64,000 nucleotides of DNA from an uncultured bacterium (GTDB lineage: Bacteria > Pseudomonadota > Alphaproteobacteria > Sphingomonadales > Sphingomonadaceae), in assembly GCA_942636505.2 (NCBI GenBank), contig CALOGB020000009.1, positions 62,001 through 126,000 on the forward strand, in the 5' to 3' direction. This document shows positions 15,903 through 23,924 of the stretch, in pieces. The notes under the pieces are model-generated. The model was given only the letters and a program-made list of their open reading frames with translations, was not told the DNA's origin and did no database searches. The translations under genes and the position numbers were made by a program. Within the stretch, counting starts at the first letter, position 1; each line of letters begins with the position of its first letter.

Positions 15903-18900
15903 ATGACCGATACTCCTGCGCCCGCCCGCGATTACCGCGATACCGTCTTCCTGCCGAAGACCGACTTCCCGATGAAGGCGGGCCTCGCCGCGAAGGAACC
16001 GGCGATCCTCGAGCGCTGGGCCAAGCTCGGCATCTACGACCGGTTGCGCGAACAGCGGCTCGGGCGCGAGCGGTTCATCCTGCATGACGGCCCGCCCTAC
16101 GCGAACGGCGACATCCACATGGGCCACGCGATGAACAAGGTCCTGAAGGACATCATCGTCCGCTCGCAGTCGCTGATGGGCAAGGACGCGCCCTACGTCC
16201 CCGGCTGGGACTGCCACGGCCTGCCGATCGAGTGGAAGGTCGAGGAAGCGTATCGCGCGAAGAAGCTGAACAAGGACGACGTCCCCGTCGACCAGTTCCG
16301 CGCCGAATGCCGCGCCTATGCCGAGAAATGGGTCGCCGTGCAGAAGGCCGAGTTCGAGCGGCTCGGCGTGATGGGCGACTGGGCCGATCCGTATCTGACG
16401 ATGAAGTACGAGGCCGAGGCCGCGATCGTCGGCGAGCTGCTCAAGTTCGCCGAGAGCGGCCAGCTGTACCGCGGCGCCAAGCCGGTGATGTGGTCGCCGG
16501 TCGAAAAGACCGCGCTCGCTGAGGCCGAGGTCGAGTATGAGGACATCGTCTCCACGCAGATCGACGTCGCGTTCGAGATCGTGGACGCGCCTAATGCGCC
16601 CGAATTGGTCGGCGCCTATGCGGTGATCTGGACGACCACGCCGTGGACGATCCCGGTGAACCAGGCGCTGAGCTATGGGCCTGAGATCGAGTATGTGCTG
16701 CTGGCGGACGGCGATCGTCGATACCTGATCGCAGAGGCGCTGATCGACAGCTTTTTTGCCCGTACCCTCCCCTCCCGTCATCCCGGCGGAGGCCGGGACC
16801 CACTTACCAACGGGGGAGACCGCGGTGAGGTGGGCCCCGGCCTCCGCCGGGGTGACGGAGAGGAGGGTGGCGTTGCCATCCTTTGGCGCGGGAAGGGTTC
16901 TGCGCTCGCCGACGCCACCGCCCGCCACCCGATGCACGCACTCAGCGGGTTCTTCGCGAAGCCGCGGCCGTTCCTCCCCGGCGAGTTCGTCACGACCGAC
17001 GCGGGTACCGGGCTCGTCCATATGGCGCCGGACCACGGCGAGGACGATTTCGAACTCTGCAAGCAATACGGCATCGACCCGGTCTTCGCGATCGACGGCG
17101 CGGGGATGTACCGTGCCGACTGGGCATGGCTCGGCGGCCAGGGCAGCGTCATCAACAAGAAGTTCGTGAGCGCGGATGGCCCGATCTGCATGGACCTGCG
17201 CGAGGCCGGCGCGTTGCTGGCCGCGAGCGACGACTTCAAGCACAGCTACCCGCATTCGTGGCGCTCGAAGGCGAAAGTGATCTTCCGCGCGACCCCGCAA
17301 TGGTTCATCCCGATGGACCGGAGCGACACAGAATCCCCCTCCCGCCTGCGGGAGGGGTTAGGGGAGGGCAGCGCCGCAAATGCTGCGCTCGACGCCTCCC
17401 CTCCCCCAACCCCTCCCGCAAGCGGGAGGGGAGTAGAGAGTGGCAACGGCGCCACTCTCCGCGAAATCGCACTAGATGCGATCGCAGCGACCACTTGGAT
17501 CCCCGCGCGCTCCGAAAACCGGATCACGTCGATGGTGCAGGGCCGCCCCGACTGGGTTATCTCACGCCAGCGCGCCTGGGGCGTGCCGATCGCGCTGTTC
17601 GTCGACCGCGCCACCGGCCAGTACCTCAACGACCCCGCCGTCAACGCGCGCATCGTCGAAGCCTTCCGCCAGAACGGCGCGGACGCATGGTATGCCGACG
17701 GCCACCAGGCGCTGCTCGGCCCCGACTACGACCTCGCCGACTATGAGGTCGTGAAGGACATCCTCGACGTCTGGTTCGATTCCGGCTGCACGCACGTCTT
17801 CACGGTCGAAGCACGCTACGGCGAAGGAACGCGCGCGAACCTGTATCTCGAAGGCTCCGACCAGCATCGCGGCTGGTTCCAGTCGTCGCTGCTCGAAAGC
17901 TGCGGCACGCGCGGTCGCGCACCGTATGACGCTGTCCTCACGCACGGCTTCGCGCTCGACGGCCAGGGCCGGAAGATGTCGAAGTCGCTCGGCAACGTTG
18001 TCGATCCGCTCAAGATCATCGGCGAATCCGGCGCGGACATTCTGCGCATGTGGGTCGCCTCGACCGACTATTTCGACGACGTGAAAATCGGCAAGGAAGT
18101 GCTCGCCACCGCCTCCGACGCGTATCGGAAGCTGCGCAACACGTTCCGCTACATGCTCGGCGCGCTCGAAGACTTCGACGAGTCGGAGCGCGTAGCCGTG
18201 TCCGACATGCCCGAGCTGGAACGCTACGTGCTCCACCGCCTCGGCATGATCGACACGGAGCTGCGCCAGGCGGCCGAAGCCTACGAGTTCAACCGCTACA
18301 CGCGCCTGCTGACCGACTTCGCGAACGAGGACCTGTCCGCGTTCTTCTTCGACATCCGCAAGGACTCGCTCTATTGCGACGTCGGCCCTGCGTTGCCGGG
18401 CGGCTCGCAGAAGCGTCGTGCCTACCGCACTGTCTTGGACGTGCTGTTCCACGCGCTTGTACGGTACGCCGCGCCGGTGCTCTGCTTCACCGCCGAGGAA
18501 GTATGGCAGTCGCGCTTCCCGAGCAAGGATAGCTCGGTACACTATCTCGAATGGCCGACGTTGCCGGAAGCGCACGATCCCGCCTTGGGTGAACGTTGGA
18601 AGTTAATCCGTCAGCTTCGGCAAAAAGTTACTGAAGCAATCGAGCCGCTTCGGCGAGACAAGACAATACGTTCAAGTCTAGAAGCAGATGTGGAATGCCC
18701 TCCGCCTTATCACGATGACCGTTCATATCCGCAAAATATTGATTTTGAAGAAATCTTCATTGTCTCGAATGTGATTTTTGATGACGCCCGCGATAATATC
18801 GACGAAAATAATATATCCGTGGTGCGCACGTCAAAGCACAAATGCGGCCGCTGCTGGCGCCACCTCCCCGAGGTGACCGTCGACGGCGACCTGTGCAACC

Positions 18901-18929
18901 GATGCGACGAGGTAGTGGCCGATGCGTAA
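15903..18929 (+). CDS. ileS: Isoleucyl-tRNA synthetase with two in-frame repeat insertions and a low-GC patch
   Basis: A 1008-residue class I synthetase charging tRNA-Ile. The HIGH-like motif is PYANGDIHMGHAMNK and the KMSKS motif GRKMSKSLGN; the C-terminal zinc site has CGRCW and CNRC pairs. Two segments are encoded by palindromic repeats: roughly residues 290-320 (RHPGGGRDPLTNGG, VGPGLRRGDGE) in the CP1 editing domain, and about 477-520 (PSRLREGLGEG, SPPPTPPASGRG) before the return to the catalytic core. All catalytic motifs are intact, so the gene looks functional. Codons for the tRNA-binding region at about 18600-18835 are AT-rich, with TTA, CTA and ATA triplets unlike the rest of the gene. 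Confidence 0.97.
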   Translation: MTDTPAPARDYRDTVFLPKTDFPMKAGLAAKEPAILERWAKLGIYDRLREQRLGRERFILHDGPPYANGDIHMGHAMNKVLKDIIVRSQSLMGKDAPYVPGWDCHGLPIEWKVEEAYRAKKLNKDDVPVDQFRAECRAYAEKWVAVQKAEFERLGVMGDWADPYLTMKYEAEAAIVGELLKFAESGQLYRGAKPVMWSPVEKTALAEAEVEYEDIVSTQIDVAFEIVDAPNAPELVGAYAVIWTTTPWTIPVNQALSYGPEIEYVLLADGDRRYLIAEALIDSFFARTLPSRHPGGGRDPLTNGGDRGEVGPGLRRGDGEEGGVAILWRGKGSALADATARHPMHALSGFFAKPRPFLPGEFVTTDAGTGLVHMAPDHGEDDFELCKQYGIDPVFAIDGAGMYRADWAWLGGQGSVINKKFVSADGPICMDLREAGALLAASDDFKHSYPHSWRSKAKVIFRATPQWFIPMDRSDTESPSRLREGLGEGSAANAALDASPPPTPPASGRGVESGNGATLREIALDAIAATTWIPARSENRITSMVQGRPDWVISRQRAWGVPIALFVDRATGQYLNDPAVNARIVEAFRQNGADAWYADGHQALLGPDYDLADYEVVKDILDVWFDSGCTHVFTVEARYGEGTRANLYLEGSDQHRGWFQSSLLESCGTRGRAPYDAVLTHGFALDGQGRKMSKSLGNVVDPLKIIGESGADILRMWVASTDYFDDVKIGKEVLATASDAYRKLRNTFRYMLGALEDFDESERVAVSDMPELERYVLHRLGMIDTELRQAAEAYEFNRYTRLLTDFANEDLSAFFFDIRKDSLYCDVGPALPGGSQKRRAYRTVLDVLFHALVRYAAPVLCFTAEEVWQSRFPSKDSSVHYLEWPTLPEAHDPALGERWKLIRQLRQKVTEAIEPLRRDKTIRSSLEADVECPPPYHDDRSYPQNIDFEEIFIVSNVIFDDARDNIDENNISVVRTSKHKCGRCWRHLPEVTVDGDLCNRCDEVVADA
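16765..16867. repeat. B-related palindromic repeat inside ileS, translated in frame
   Basis: Arms CGTCATCCCGGCGGAGGCCGGGA and CCCCGGCCTCCGCCGGGGTGACG around a short centre, with outer flanks CCCTCCCCTCC and GGAGAGGAGGG that also nearly pair. Each arm forms its own small hairpin (CCCGGC-GGAG-GCCGGG and CCCCGGC-CTCC-GCCGGGG). It is open in the ileS frame and adds about 30 residues to the editing domain. Confidence 0.88.
17335..17431. repeat. Type E palindromic repeat inside ileS, translated in frame
   Basis: Arms CCCCTCCCGCCTGCGGGAGGGG and CCCCTCCCGCAAGCGGGAGGGG with inner arms TTAGGGGAGGG and CTCCCCTCCCCCAA. It is open in the ileS frame and inserts a Pro/Ser/Gly-rich segment between IPMDRSD and the LREIALDAI helix. 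It resembles the element in hrpB at 5318. Confidence 0.88.
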
Positions 18930-19425
18930 CCTTCCCAAGGCCGGGTTCGGTGCGGCGATCGCCCTCTTCCTCGCCGACCAGATCAGCAAATGGGCGGTGA
19001 CCAAGCCGCTCGGGATCGATTCGCTCGGCGAGTCGCAGACGATCACGTCGTTCTTCGACCTGCGCTTCGTGCCGAACATCGGCATCTCGCTCGGGCTGCT
19101 CCCCGCCGACGGTCACCTCACCCGCTGGGCGCTGGTGCTGCTGACCGGCGCGATCGCGGTCGGCGTCGCGGTGTGGATGACGCGCGAGAAGAACCCCGCC
19201 GATCAAGTCGCCTTGGGCTTCGTGCTCGGCGGCGCGATCGGCAATATCCTCGACCGGATCCGGCTCGGCTATGTGGTCGATTTCTGCGACCTGCATATCG
19301 GTGAATGGCGTCCGTTTTTGGTCTTCAATGTCGCCGATGCAGCGATTACTGTCGGCGTGCTCGTCCTGCTTGTTCGGGCGCTCCTCGTGCGCGAGAAGCC
19401 CCCTGTGGAGAATTCCCATGCGTAA
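18922..19425 (+). CDS. lspA: Lipoprotein signal peptidase (signal peptidase II)
   Basis: A 167-residue inner-membrane aspartyl protease that removes signal peptides from prolipoproteins. Four membrane helices are visible. The two catalytic aspartates lie in GGAIGNILDRIRLGYVVDF and VFNVADAAI. The DQISKWAV sequence in helix 1 is the usual family landmark. It overlaps the end of ileS by 8 bp and is itself overlapped by the next gene, so the three form one translationally coupled unit. Confidence 0.97.
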   Translation: MRNLPKAGFGAAIALFLADQISKWAVTKPLGIDSLGESQTITSFFDLRFVPNIGISLGLLPADGHLTRWALVLLTGAIAVGVAVWMTREKNPADQVALGFVLGGAIGNILDRIRLGYVVDFCDLHIGEWRPFLVFNVADAAITVGVLVLLVRALLVREKPPVENSHA

Positions 19426-19831
19426 GTTCGTACCCCTGGCCGCCGGCCTCACATGCGTCGCGCTGCTCAGTGGTTGCGGGGCAGGCCGTAGCCTCGATCG
19501 CGCACGTCCGGACGAGTTCGCCGTCGCGCGCCAGGCGCCCCTGGTGATCCCGCCCGACTTCGCGCTGGTCCCGCCGCAGCCTGGTGCCGCCCGTCCGCAG
19601 GACACCGCGGCCAACGCGCAGACGCTCGACGCGCTGTTCGGTGGGGCCGCTGCGCGCAGCCCGGCCGAGTCGGGTGTCGTCGCCGATGCGGGCGCCGACA
19701 ACGACGATCCCGGCATCCGCTCCAGCGCAGGCGATCCCGGCACGACGGTGGTCGACAAGGGTTCGACCACGCGCGACATCGTCGCGGCGCCGGAGGGTGA
19801 CGGCCAGGACGCGAAGACCACCGCGAACTGA
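19418..19831 (+). CDS. DUF3035-type lipoprotein
   Basis: A 137-residue predicted lipoprotein, with a signal ending in the lipobox LLSGC (Cys at 20). The mature part contains RPDEFAVARQAPLVIPPDFALVPP, typical of the DUF3035 family that follows lspA in many alphaproteobacteria, then a low-complexity acidic and Ala-rich tail. The start overlaps the lspA stop by 8 bp. Lying next to the peptidase that would process it is suggestive, but the function is unknown. A terminator follows 25 bp after its stop. Confidence 0.87.
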   Translation: MRKFVPLAAGLTCVALLSGCGAGRSLDRARPDEFAVARQAPLVIPPDFALVPPQPGAARPQDTAANAQTLDALFGGAAARSPAESGVVADAGADNDDPGIRSSAGDPGTTVVDKGSTTRDIVAAPEGDGQDAKTTAN

Positions 19832-19856
19832 TCTTGTCCTAGCGGCTGACGAAAAG

Positions 19857-19888
19857 AAGGGCGGCTCCTCTCGGGGCCGCCCTTTTTC
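19857..19888 (+). terminator. Intrinsic terminator after the ileS-lspA-lipoprotein unit
   Basis: A 7-bp GC stem (GGGCGGC at 19859-19865 with GCCGCCC at 19876-19882) extended by an AA/TT pair and followed by a T-rich run (TTTTTC). This is a classic Rho-independent terminator for the plus-strand operon. Confidence 0.85.
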
Positions 19889-19919
19889 TCGTCTGACGGT
19901 TCGTTCCGCCGCCACCCCT

Positions 19920-19999
19920 GTCATCTGACGAAAGTCAGGATCCAGAGCCATGAGCGCGACGCGTGCGGCTCTGGATCCTGGGTCGAGCCCAGGATGACG
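19920..19999. repeat. Type D-like palindromic repeat (GTCATC...GATGAC)
   Basis: An 80-bp inverted repeat with outer ends GTCATC and GATGAC. The left arm hairpin is CTGA-CGAAAG-TCAG, the right arm hairpin CCTGGG-TCGAG-CCCAGG, and the inner arms are GGATCCAGAGCC and GGCTCTGGATCC. It shares the two-hairpin layout of the elements flanking the OPT gene. Confidence 0.8.
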
Positions 20000-20057
20000 G
20001 GTCGGGTGGGGCGATCGATGAGTTGGAGGCCCTGATGCAAACTCAGAGCGCCCTTCC

Positions 20058-20115
20058 TTGTTCTCCCGCGAAGGCGGGAGCCCAGACTGGGTCCCCGCCT
20101 TCGCGGGGAAACAAG
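20058..20115. repeat. Type A palindromic repeat, copy 4
   Basis: A 58-bp copy with left arm CTCCCGC-GAAG-GCGGGAG, centre CCCAGACTGGG and right arm CCCCGC-CTTC-GCGGGG. It ends 29 bp before the 3' end of the minus-strand porin gene. With the D-like element it accounts for most of the 312-bp gap; I see no gene there. Confidence 0.92.
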
Positions 20116-20143
20116 GTTCAGGGGCGCCCTCTCCTCAGAGCGA

Positions 20144-21001
20144 TCAGAACGCGGCGGTCAGCGACACCAACACCTTGCCGCCCGCGATCGAACCGGTGCC
20201 ATCCTGGCCCCGGCTGAAGCTCGGCTGGAGATACGCCGCCTCGCGCTTCGAGATGTCGGTGTCGACATACGCCACGCCCAGCGTCAGCGGGGTCGTCGGG
20301 ATCACGTAGTCCGCACCGAACAGCCAGTCCCAATACTCGCCGGTCGGCGACACGCTGGTCGCGAACGGCCCGAGGCCCTTGTTGCCGTTCGAATGGCCGA
20401 CATGCGCCTTCACGGTCAGCCCAGTGTTGGGGATCCCGCTGCTGATATCGCCCCAGAGGTACAGATTGTCGTCCTTGGCGTTGACGCGGTCGTACACCCC
20501 GTTCGCCGCCGACGTGCCGTTGACATACCAAGGCCCGAGCGCCTGCTGCTTGGGCGCATAGGCGACGCCCGCGAGCAACGCGACCGGGCCGACGGTGCCC
20601 GACAGCTTGGCATAGGGCTCGATGAAGTCGGTGTTGTCGAAGCCGCCCGGATACATGTACCAGGTCGCGCCGACGTCGATCGCGCCGCCGCCACCGATCG
20701 GTGTCTTGTAGCCGGCGATCAGATCGAGCTCCATGTTGGAACCGCCGAACGTACCCCAGCCCGCGAGGTTGGAACCCCAGGTGCCGATATAGATGCCGCT
20801 CTTGTGCGCGATCGTGATGCCGCCCTGGACGGCGAGGTTCTCGTCCGACTGCGACACGCCGCGGAAGCGATAGTCGTTGGTCAGCCCGACCGAACCCGAG
20901 ACGGTGACCTCCTTGGGCGGCGCCGTGGCCGCATCCTGCGCGAACGCTGGCGTTGCGGCAGCCAAAGCAATGCCGCCGAGAAGAAGTGTGGTGAAGCGCA
21001 T
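20144..21001 (-). CDS. TorF family putative porin
   Basis: A 285-residue outer-membrane barrel protein. A cleavable signal peptide (MRFTTLLLGGIALAAATPAFA) is followed by VTVSGSVGLTNDYRFRGVSQ, the diagnostic start of the TorF/gcw_chp family. Repeated amphipathic strands such as GIYIGTWGSNL and GATWYMYPGG follow, and the protein ends in an aromatic residue (LTAAF), as outer-membrane barrels do. The ATG at 21001 is preferred because it starts the signal peptide. Transported solute unknown. Confidence 0.9.
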   Translation of the reverse strand: MRFTTLLLGGIALAAATPAFAQDAATAPPKEVTVSGSVGLTNDYRFRGVSQSDENLAVQGGITIAHKSGIYIGTWGSNLAGWGTFGGSNMELDLIAGYKTPIGGGGAIDVGATWYMYPGGFDNTDFIEPYAKLSGTVGPVALLAGVAYAPKQQALGPWYVNGTSAANGVYDRVNAKDDNLYLWGDISSGIPNTGLTVKAHVGHSNGNKGLGPFATSVSPTGEYWDWLFGADYVIPTTPLTLGVAYVDTDISKREAAYLQPSFSRGQDGTGSIAGGKVLVSLTAAF

Positions 21002-21210
21002 CGTTTCCCTTTCGATACCGGAAGTCGATGTCCGCCCTGCATCCGTGGACGCCGCATCTTTCGGGGCCGAACCCCAGTGCGGTCTTTCCAACGGTGACAC
21101 CGCGATGACAGCCCATGGTGCGCCGCACAAGCGAATCTTGCGTACGATCGGGCTTTGACAGCACGCATGTTGCGCAACCGCCACACCTAGTTGAGAGACA
21201 GCCGTCGCGT

Positions 21211-21858
21211 TCAGCGTGCTAGGACGTTGATCGACCGTCGGTTTTCCCAACCCTCGCGCTCGAGTTCGGGGATGACCGCGTCGGTCTCGGGATAGCCGAT
21301 GCAGAGATATGCGACGAGCTGCCAGGTCTCGGGCACGTCGAGGATCCCACGGATGCGCGACGGGTCGAGGATCGAGACCCAGCCGAGGCCGATTCCGTGC
21401 GCACGCGCTGCCAGCCACAGGGTGTGGACCGCGATAACCGCGGAATACGCGACGGCTTCGGGCATGTTCCGTCGGCCGAGGCCGTGGCCCTGCTCCGGAT
21501 CGGGTTCGACGAACACCGCGACATGGCACGGCGCCCGTTCGAGCCCGGCAAGCTTCAGCCGCGCGTAGCTAGAGGCCCTCGCCCCCTCCTGCGTCGTCAA
21601 CGCCGCCGCATTGCACGCCTCGAAATCCGCGCGGACCGCGGCGCGGCGGGCGGGGTCGTCGACCGTGACGAACCGCCAGGGTTGGCTAAGCCCGACCGAC
21701 GGCGAGGCGTTGGCGACCTCCAGCAACCGGTCGAGCAACCCGGCCGGCAGTGCGTCGCACCGAAAATGCCGGACGTCGCGGCGCCAGCGAAACAGCGTGT
21801 CCAGCTCGGCCTGAAACGCGGGGCCGAAGATGGGTGCATCAGCCTTCCGCGCGGACAC
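21211..21858 (-). CDS. bluB: 5,6-dimethylbenzimidazole synthase BluB
   Basis: A 215-residue nitroreductase-fold flavoenzyme that converts reduced FMN and oxygen to 5,6-dimethylbenzimidazole, the lower ligand of vitamin B12. Matching features are FRWRRDVRHFRCDALPAGLL, ASPSVGLSQPWRFV and HGIGLGWVSILDP. The family identity is good, although other nitroreductases share the fold. It lies 18 bp after metC on the same strand, at the end of a four-gene string. No other B12 genes or a cobalamin riboswitch are visible nearby. Confidence 0.9.
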   Translation of the reverse strand: MSARKADAPIFGPAFQAELDTLFRWRRDVRHFRCDALPAGLLDRLLEVANASPSVGLSQPWRFVTVDDPARRAAVRADFEACNAAALTTQEGARASSYARLKLAGLERAPCHVAVFVEPDPEQGHGLGRRNMPEAVAYSAVIAVHTLWLAARAHGIGLGWVSILDPSRIRGILDVPETWQLVAYLCIGYPETDAVIPELEREGWENRRSINVLAR

Positions 21859-21876
21859 GCCTCGATCGGAAATCGT

Positions 21877-23073
21877 CTAGACCTTTGCGGCAGAGAAGGC
21901 GGCGAGCCCGACTTCGAGATCGGCGATCAGGTCTGCCGGGTCTTCGAGACCGATCTGGAGGCGGACCATCGGGCCTGCGGCGTCGCGCTTGGTGACGCTG
22001 CGGTAGCGGTGCGGGTCGGCGGGGATGGCGAGGCTTTCGAACCCGCCCCAGCTATAGCCGATGCCGAATAGTTGCAGCGTGTCGATCAAGGCGGCACGCG
22101 ACGCTTCGTCGCCGCCATTCAGGACGAACGAGAAGAGCCCGCTGGAGCCCTTGAAGTCGCGGACGAACAGGTCGTGGCCGGGGCAATCGGGGAGCGCGGG
22201 GTGGAGGACCTGTGCGACTTCGGGACGCGTCTTCAGCCATTGTGCGATCTGGAGCGCGCTCGACTGGTGCTGCGCGAGGCGGACCGCCATCGTGCGCAGG
22301 CCGCGGCTGCCGAGCCAGCAATCGTCGGGGCTGGCGATCTGGCCAAGCTGGAAACTCGTCTCGCGCAGTTTCTTGAAATGGCCGGGGGCGGCGGTGACCG
22401 AGCCCAGCATGACGTCCGAATGGCCGACGACGTATTTGGTGCCGGCGAGGATCGTCAGGTCGACGCCGCGCTCGATCGCGGGGAAGAACAGCGGTGTGGC
22501 CCAGGTGTTGTCGAGCAACGTCGTCACGCCCCGCGCCTTTGCGGCGGCGACGATCGCGGGGATGTCCTGCACCTCGAAGCTCAGCGAGCCGGGGCTTTCC
22601 ATGAAGATCGCCCGCGTGTTCTCGCCGATCAGGTCGGCGATGCCCGCGCCGATCGTCGGGTCGTAATAGCGCGTGGTGATCCCGAACCGCTTGAGCAGCC
22701 CGCCCGCCATCCCGCGCGTCGGGTCGTAGGCGCTGTCGACCAGCAGCAGTTCGTCGCCGGGCGACAGCACCGACAGCAACGCCGCCGCGATCGCCGCGAC
22801 GCCCGAGCAATAGAGGAACGTCCCCTCCGCACCCGGCTCGAGCGAGGTCAGCGCGTCGGCGAGGCTCCACTGCGTCGGCGTGCCCTTCCGCCCGTAGAAC
22901 AGCCGGTGATGCGTATCGCGCGTCGCGCTTTCGCGGAGGTGGCCGACGGAGTCGTAGAGGATGGTCGAGGCGCGCCATACCGGCGGGCTGACGATCCCTT
23001 GAGTCCACTCCGGACGACGGCCCGCGAGGACGACCTTGGTCGCGTCACCGACCGGCTTGTTCGTGTCGCTCAT
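21877..23073 (-). CDS. metC: Cystathionine beta-lyase (PLP-dependent)
   Basis: A 398-residue Cys/Met metabolism PLP enzyme. The cofactor lysine is probably Lys213 in LAGTKYVVGHSD. Other signatures are FYGRKGTPTQWSLADAL, LYCSGVAAIAAALLS, LLLVDSAYDPTRG and TLLDNTWATPLFFPA. The form with SAYDPTR fits bacterial MetC, which cleaves cystathionine to homocysteine, better than gamma-synthases. The ATG at 23073 overlaps the sseA stop (ATGA), giving direct coupling with a sulfurtransferase gene. Confidence 0.92.
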   Translation of the reverse strand: MSDTNKPVGDATKVVLAGRRPEWTQGIVSPPVWRASTILYDSVGHLRESATRDTHHRLFYGRKGTPTQWSLADALTSLEPGAEGTFLYCSGVAAIAAALLSVLSPGDELLLVDSAYDPTRGMAGGLLKRFGITTRYYDPTIGAGIADLIGENTRAIFMESPGSLSFEVQDIPAIVAAAKARGVTTLLDNTWATPLFFPAIERGVDLTILAGTKYVVGHSDVMLGSVTAAPGHFKKLRETSFQLGQIASPDDCWLGSRGLRTMAVRLAQHQSSALQIAQWLKTRPEVAQVLHPALPDCPGHDLFVRDFKGSSGLFSFVLNGGDEASRAALIDTLQLFGIGYSWGGFESLAIPADPHRYRSVTKRDAAGPMVRLQIGLEDPADLIADLEVGLAAFSAAKV

Positions 23074-23900
23074 GCCGTTCCAGTCGCCTTGGGTGTTTCG
23101 GGATCGCCGCCCCATTCGGACCAGCTTCCGTCGTACAGCGCCGCGTCGTTGCCGAGCAGGTGTGCGCCGAACGCGAGCACCGACGCGGTGATGCCCGAGC
23201 CGCAGGTCATCACGATCGGCTTCGCCAGGTCGATGCCCGCCTTGTCGAACTCGGCCTTCAGCGCTTCCCCGGTCTTCCACGTACCATCCGCGTTGAACAC
23301 CGCGCCCTGCGGCAGGTTCTTCGAGCCCGGAATATGCCCCGGTGCCGTACCCGGCCGCGGGTCTTCCTCCGCGCCGGTGAAGCGCGTCGCAGACCGCGCG
23401 TCGAGCACCTGCTCCGCGCCGCTTGCGACGTTCGCCTTCATCTGGTCGAGATCGCGCACGCCCTTGAGGTCCGCCCAGGTCGTGAAGTGCCGATGCCGCG
23501 GCGTCTCTTTCCCCGTCGCGATTTCCCGCCCCTCGGCGTGCCATTTGACGAGCCCGCCATCGAGGATCGCGACGTTGTGAGCGCCGAACAGCCTGAGCAT
23601 CCACCACGCGCGCGCCGCCGTGTGCCAGGGGGAGCTGTCATACAGCACGATCCGACTGCCATCGCCGAGCCCCAGCGTCTGCATCCGGCTCGCGAATTTC
23701 TCCGCCGAGGGCAGCATGTTGGGCAGGTCGCTGTCAGTATCGCGCAGTTCGGCAAGGTTCATGAACACCGCGCTGGGAATATGCGCCGCCTCATACTCCG
23801 CCGCCGCATCGCGGCCCTCGGCATAGGTCGCGTCGACGATCCGCATATCGCTCGTGCCCAGCTCGTTCGCCAGCCATTCGGTGCTTACCAACGCGTCCAT
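23070..23900 (-). CDS. sseA: 3-mercaptopyruvate sulfurtransferase
   Basis: A 276-residue protein with two rhodanese domains. The catalytic Cys233 lies in the loop CGSGITA, which marks mercaptopyruvate sulfurtransferases rather than thiosulfate ones. The N-terminal domain is the inactive copy (RIVDATYAEGRDAAAEYEAAHIPSA split across the domain start), and RIVLYDSSPWHTAARAWWML is typical of the family. It is placed between the photolyase and metC genes in the same direction, suggesting a link to cysteine and methionine sulfur handling. Confidence 0.93.
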   Translation of the reverse strand: MDALVSTEWLANELGTSDMRIVDATYAEGRDAAAEYEAAHIPSAVFMNLAELRDTDSDLPNMLPSAEKFASRMQTLGLGDGSRIVLYDSSPWHTAARAWWMLRLFGAHNVAILDGGLVKWHAEGREIATGKETPRHRHFTTWADLKGVRDLDQMKANVASGAEQVLDARSATRFTGAEEDPRPGTAPGHIPGSKNLPQGAVFNADGTWKTGEALKAEFDKAGIDLAKPIVMTCGSGITASVLAFGAHLLGNDAALYDGSWSEWGGDPETPKATGTA

Positions 23901-23924
23901 ATGAGGCTCCTTGTGCTTGGGCGA

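Noticed and set aside
21002..21210. Cobalamin riboswitch near bluB or the porin
   Set aside because: I could not find a B12-box-like sequence or a convincing fold in the short gaps by eye; a covariance-model search (Rfam cobalamin family) would settle it.
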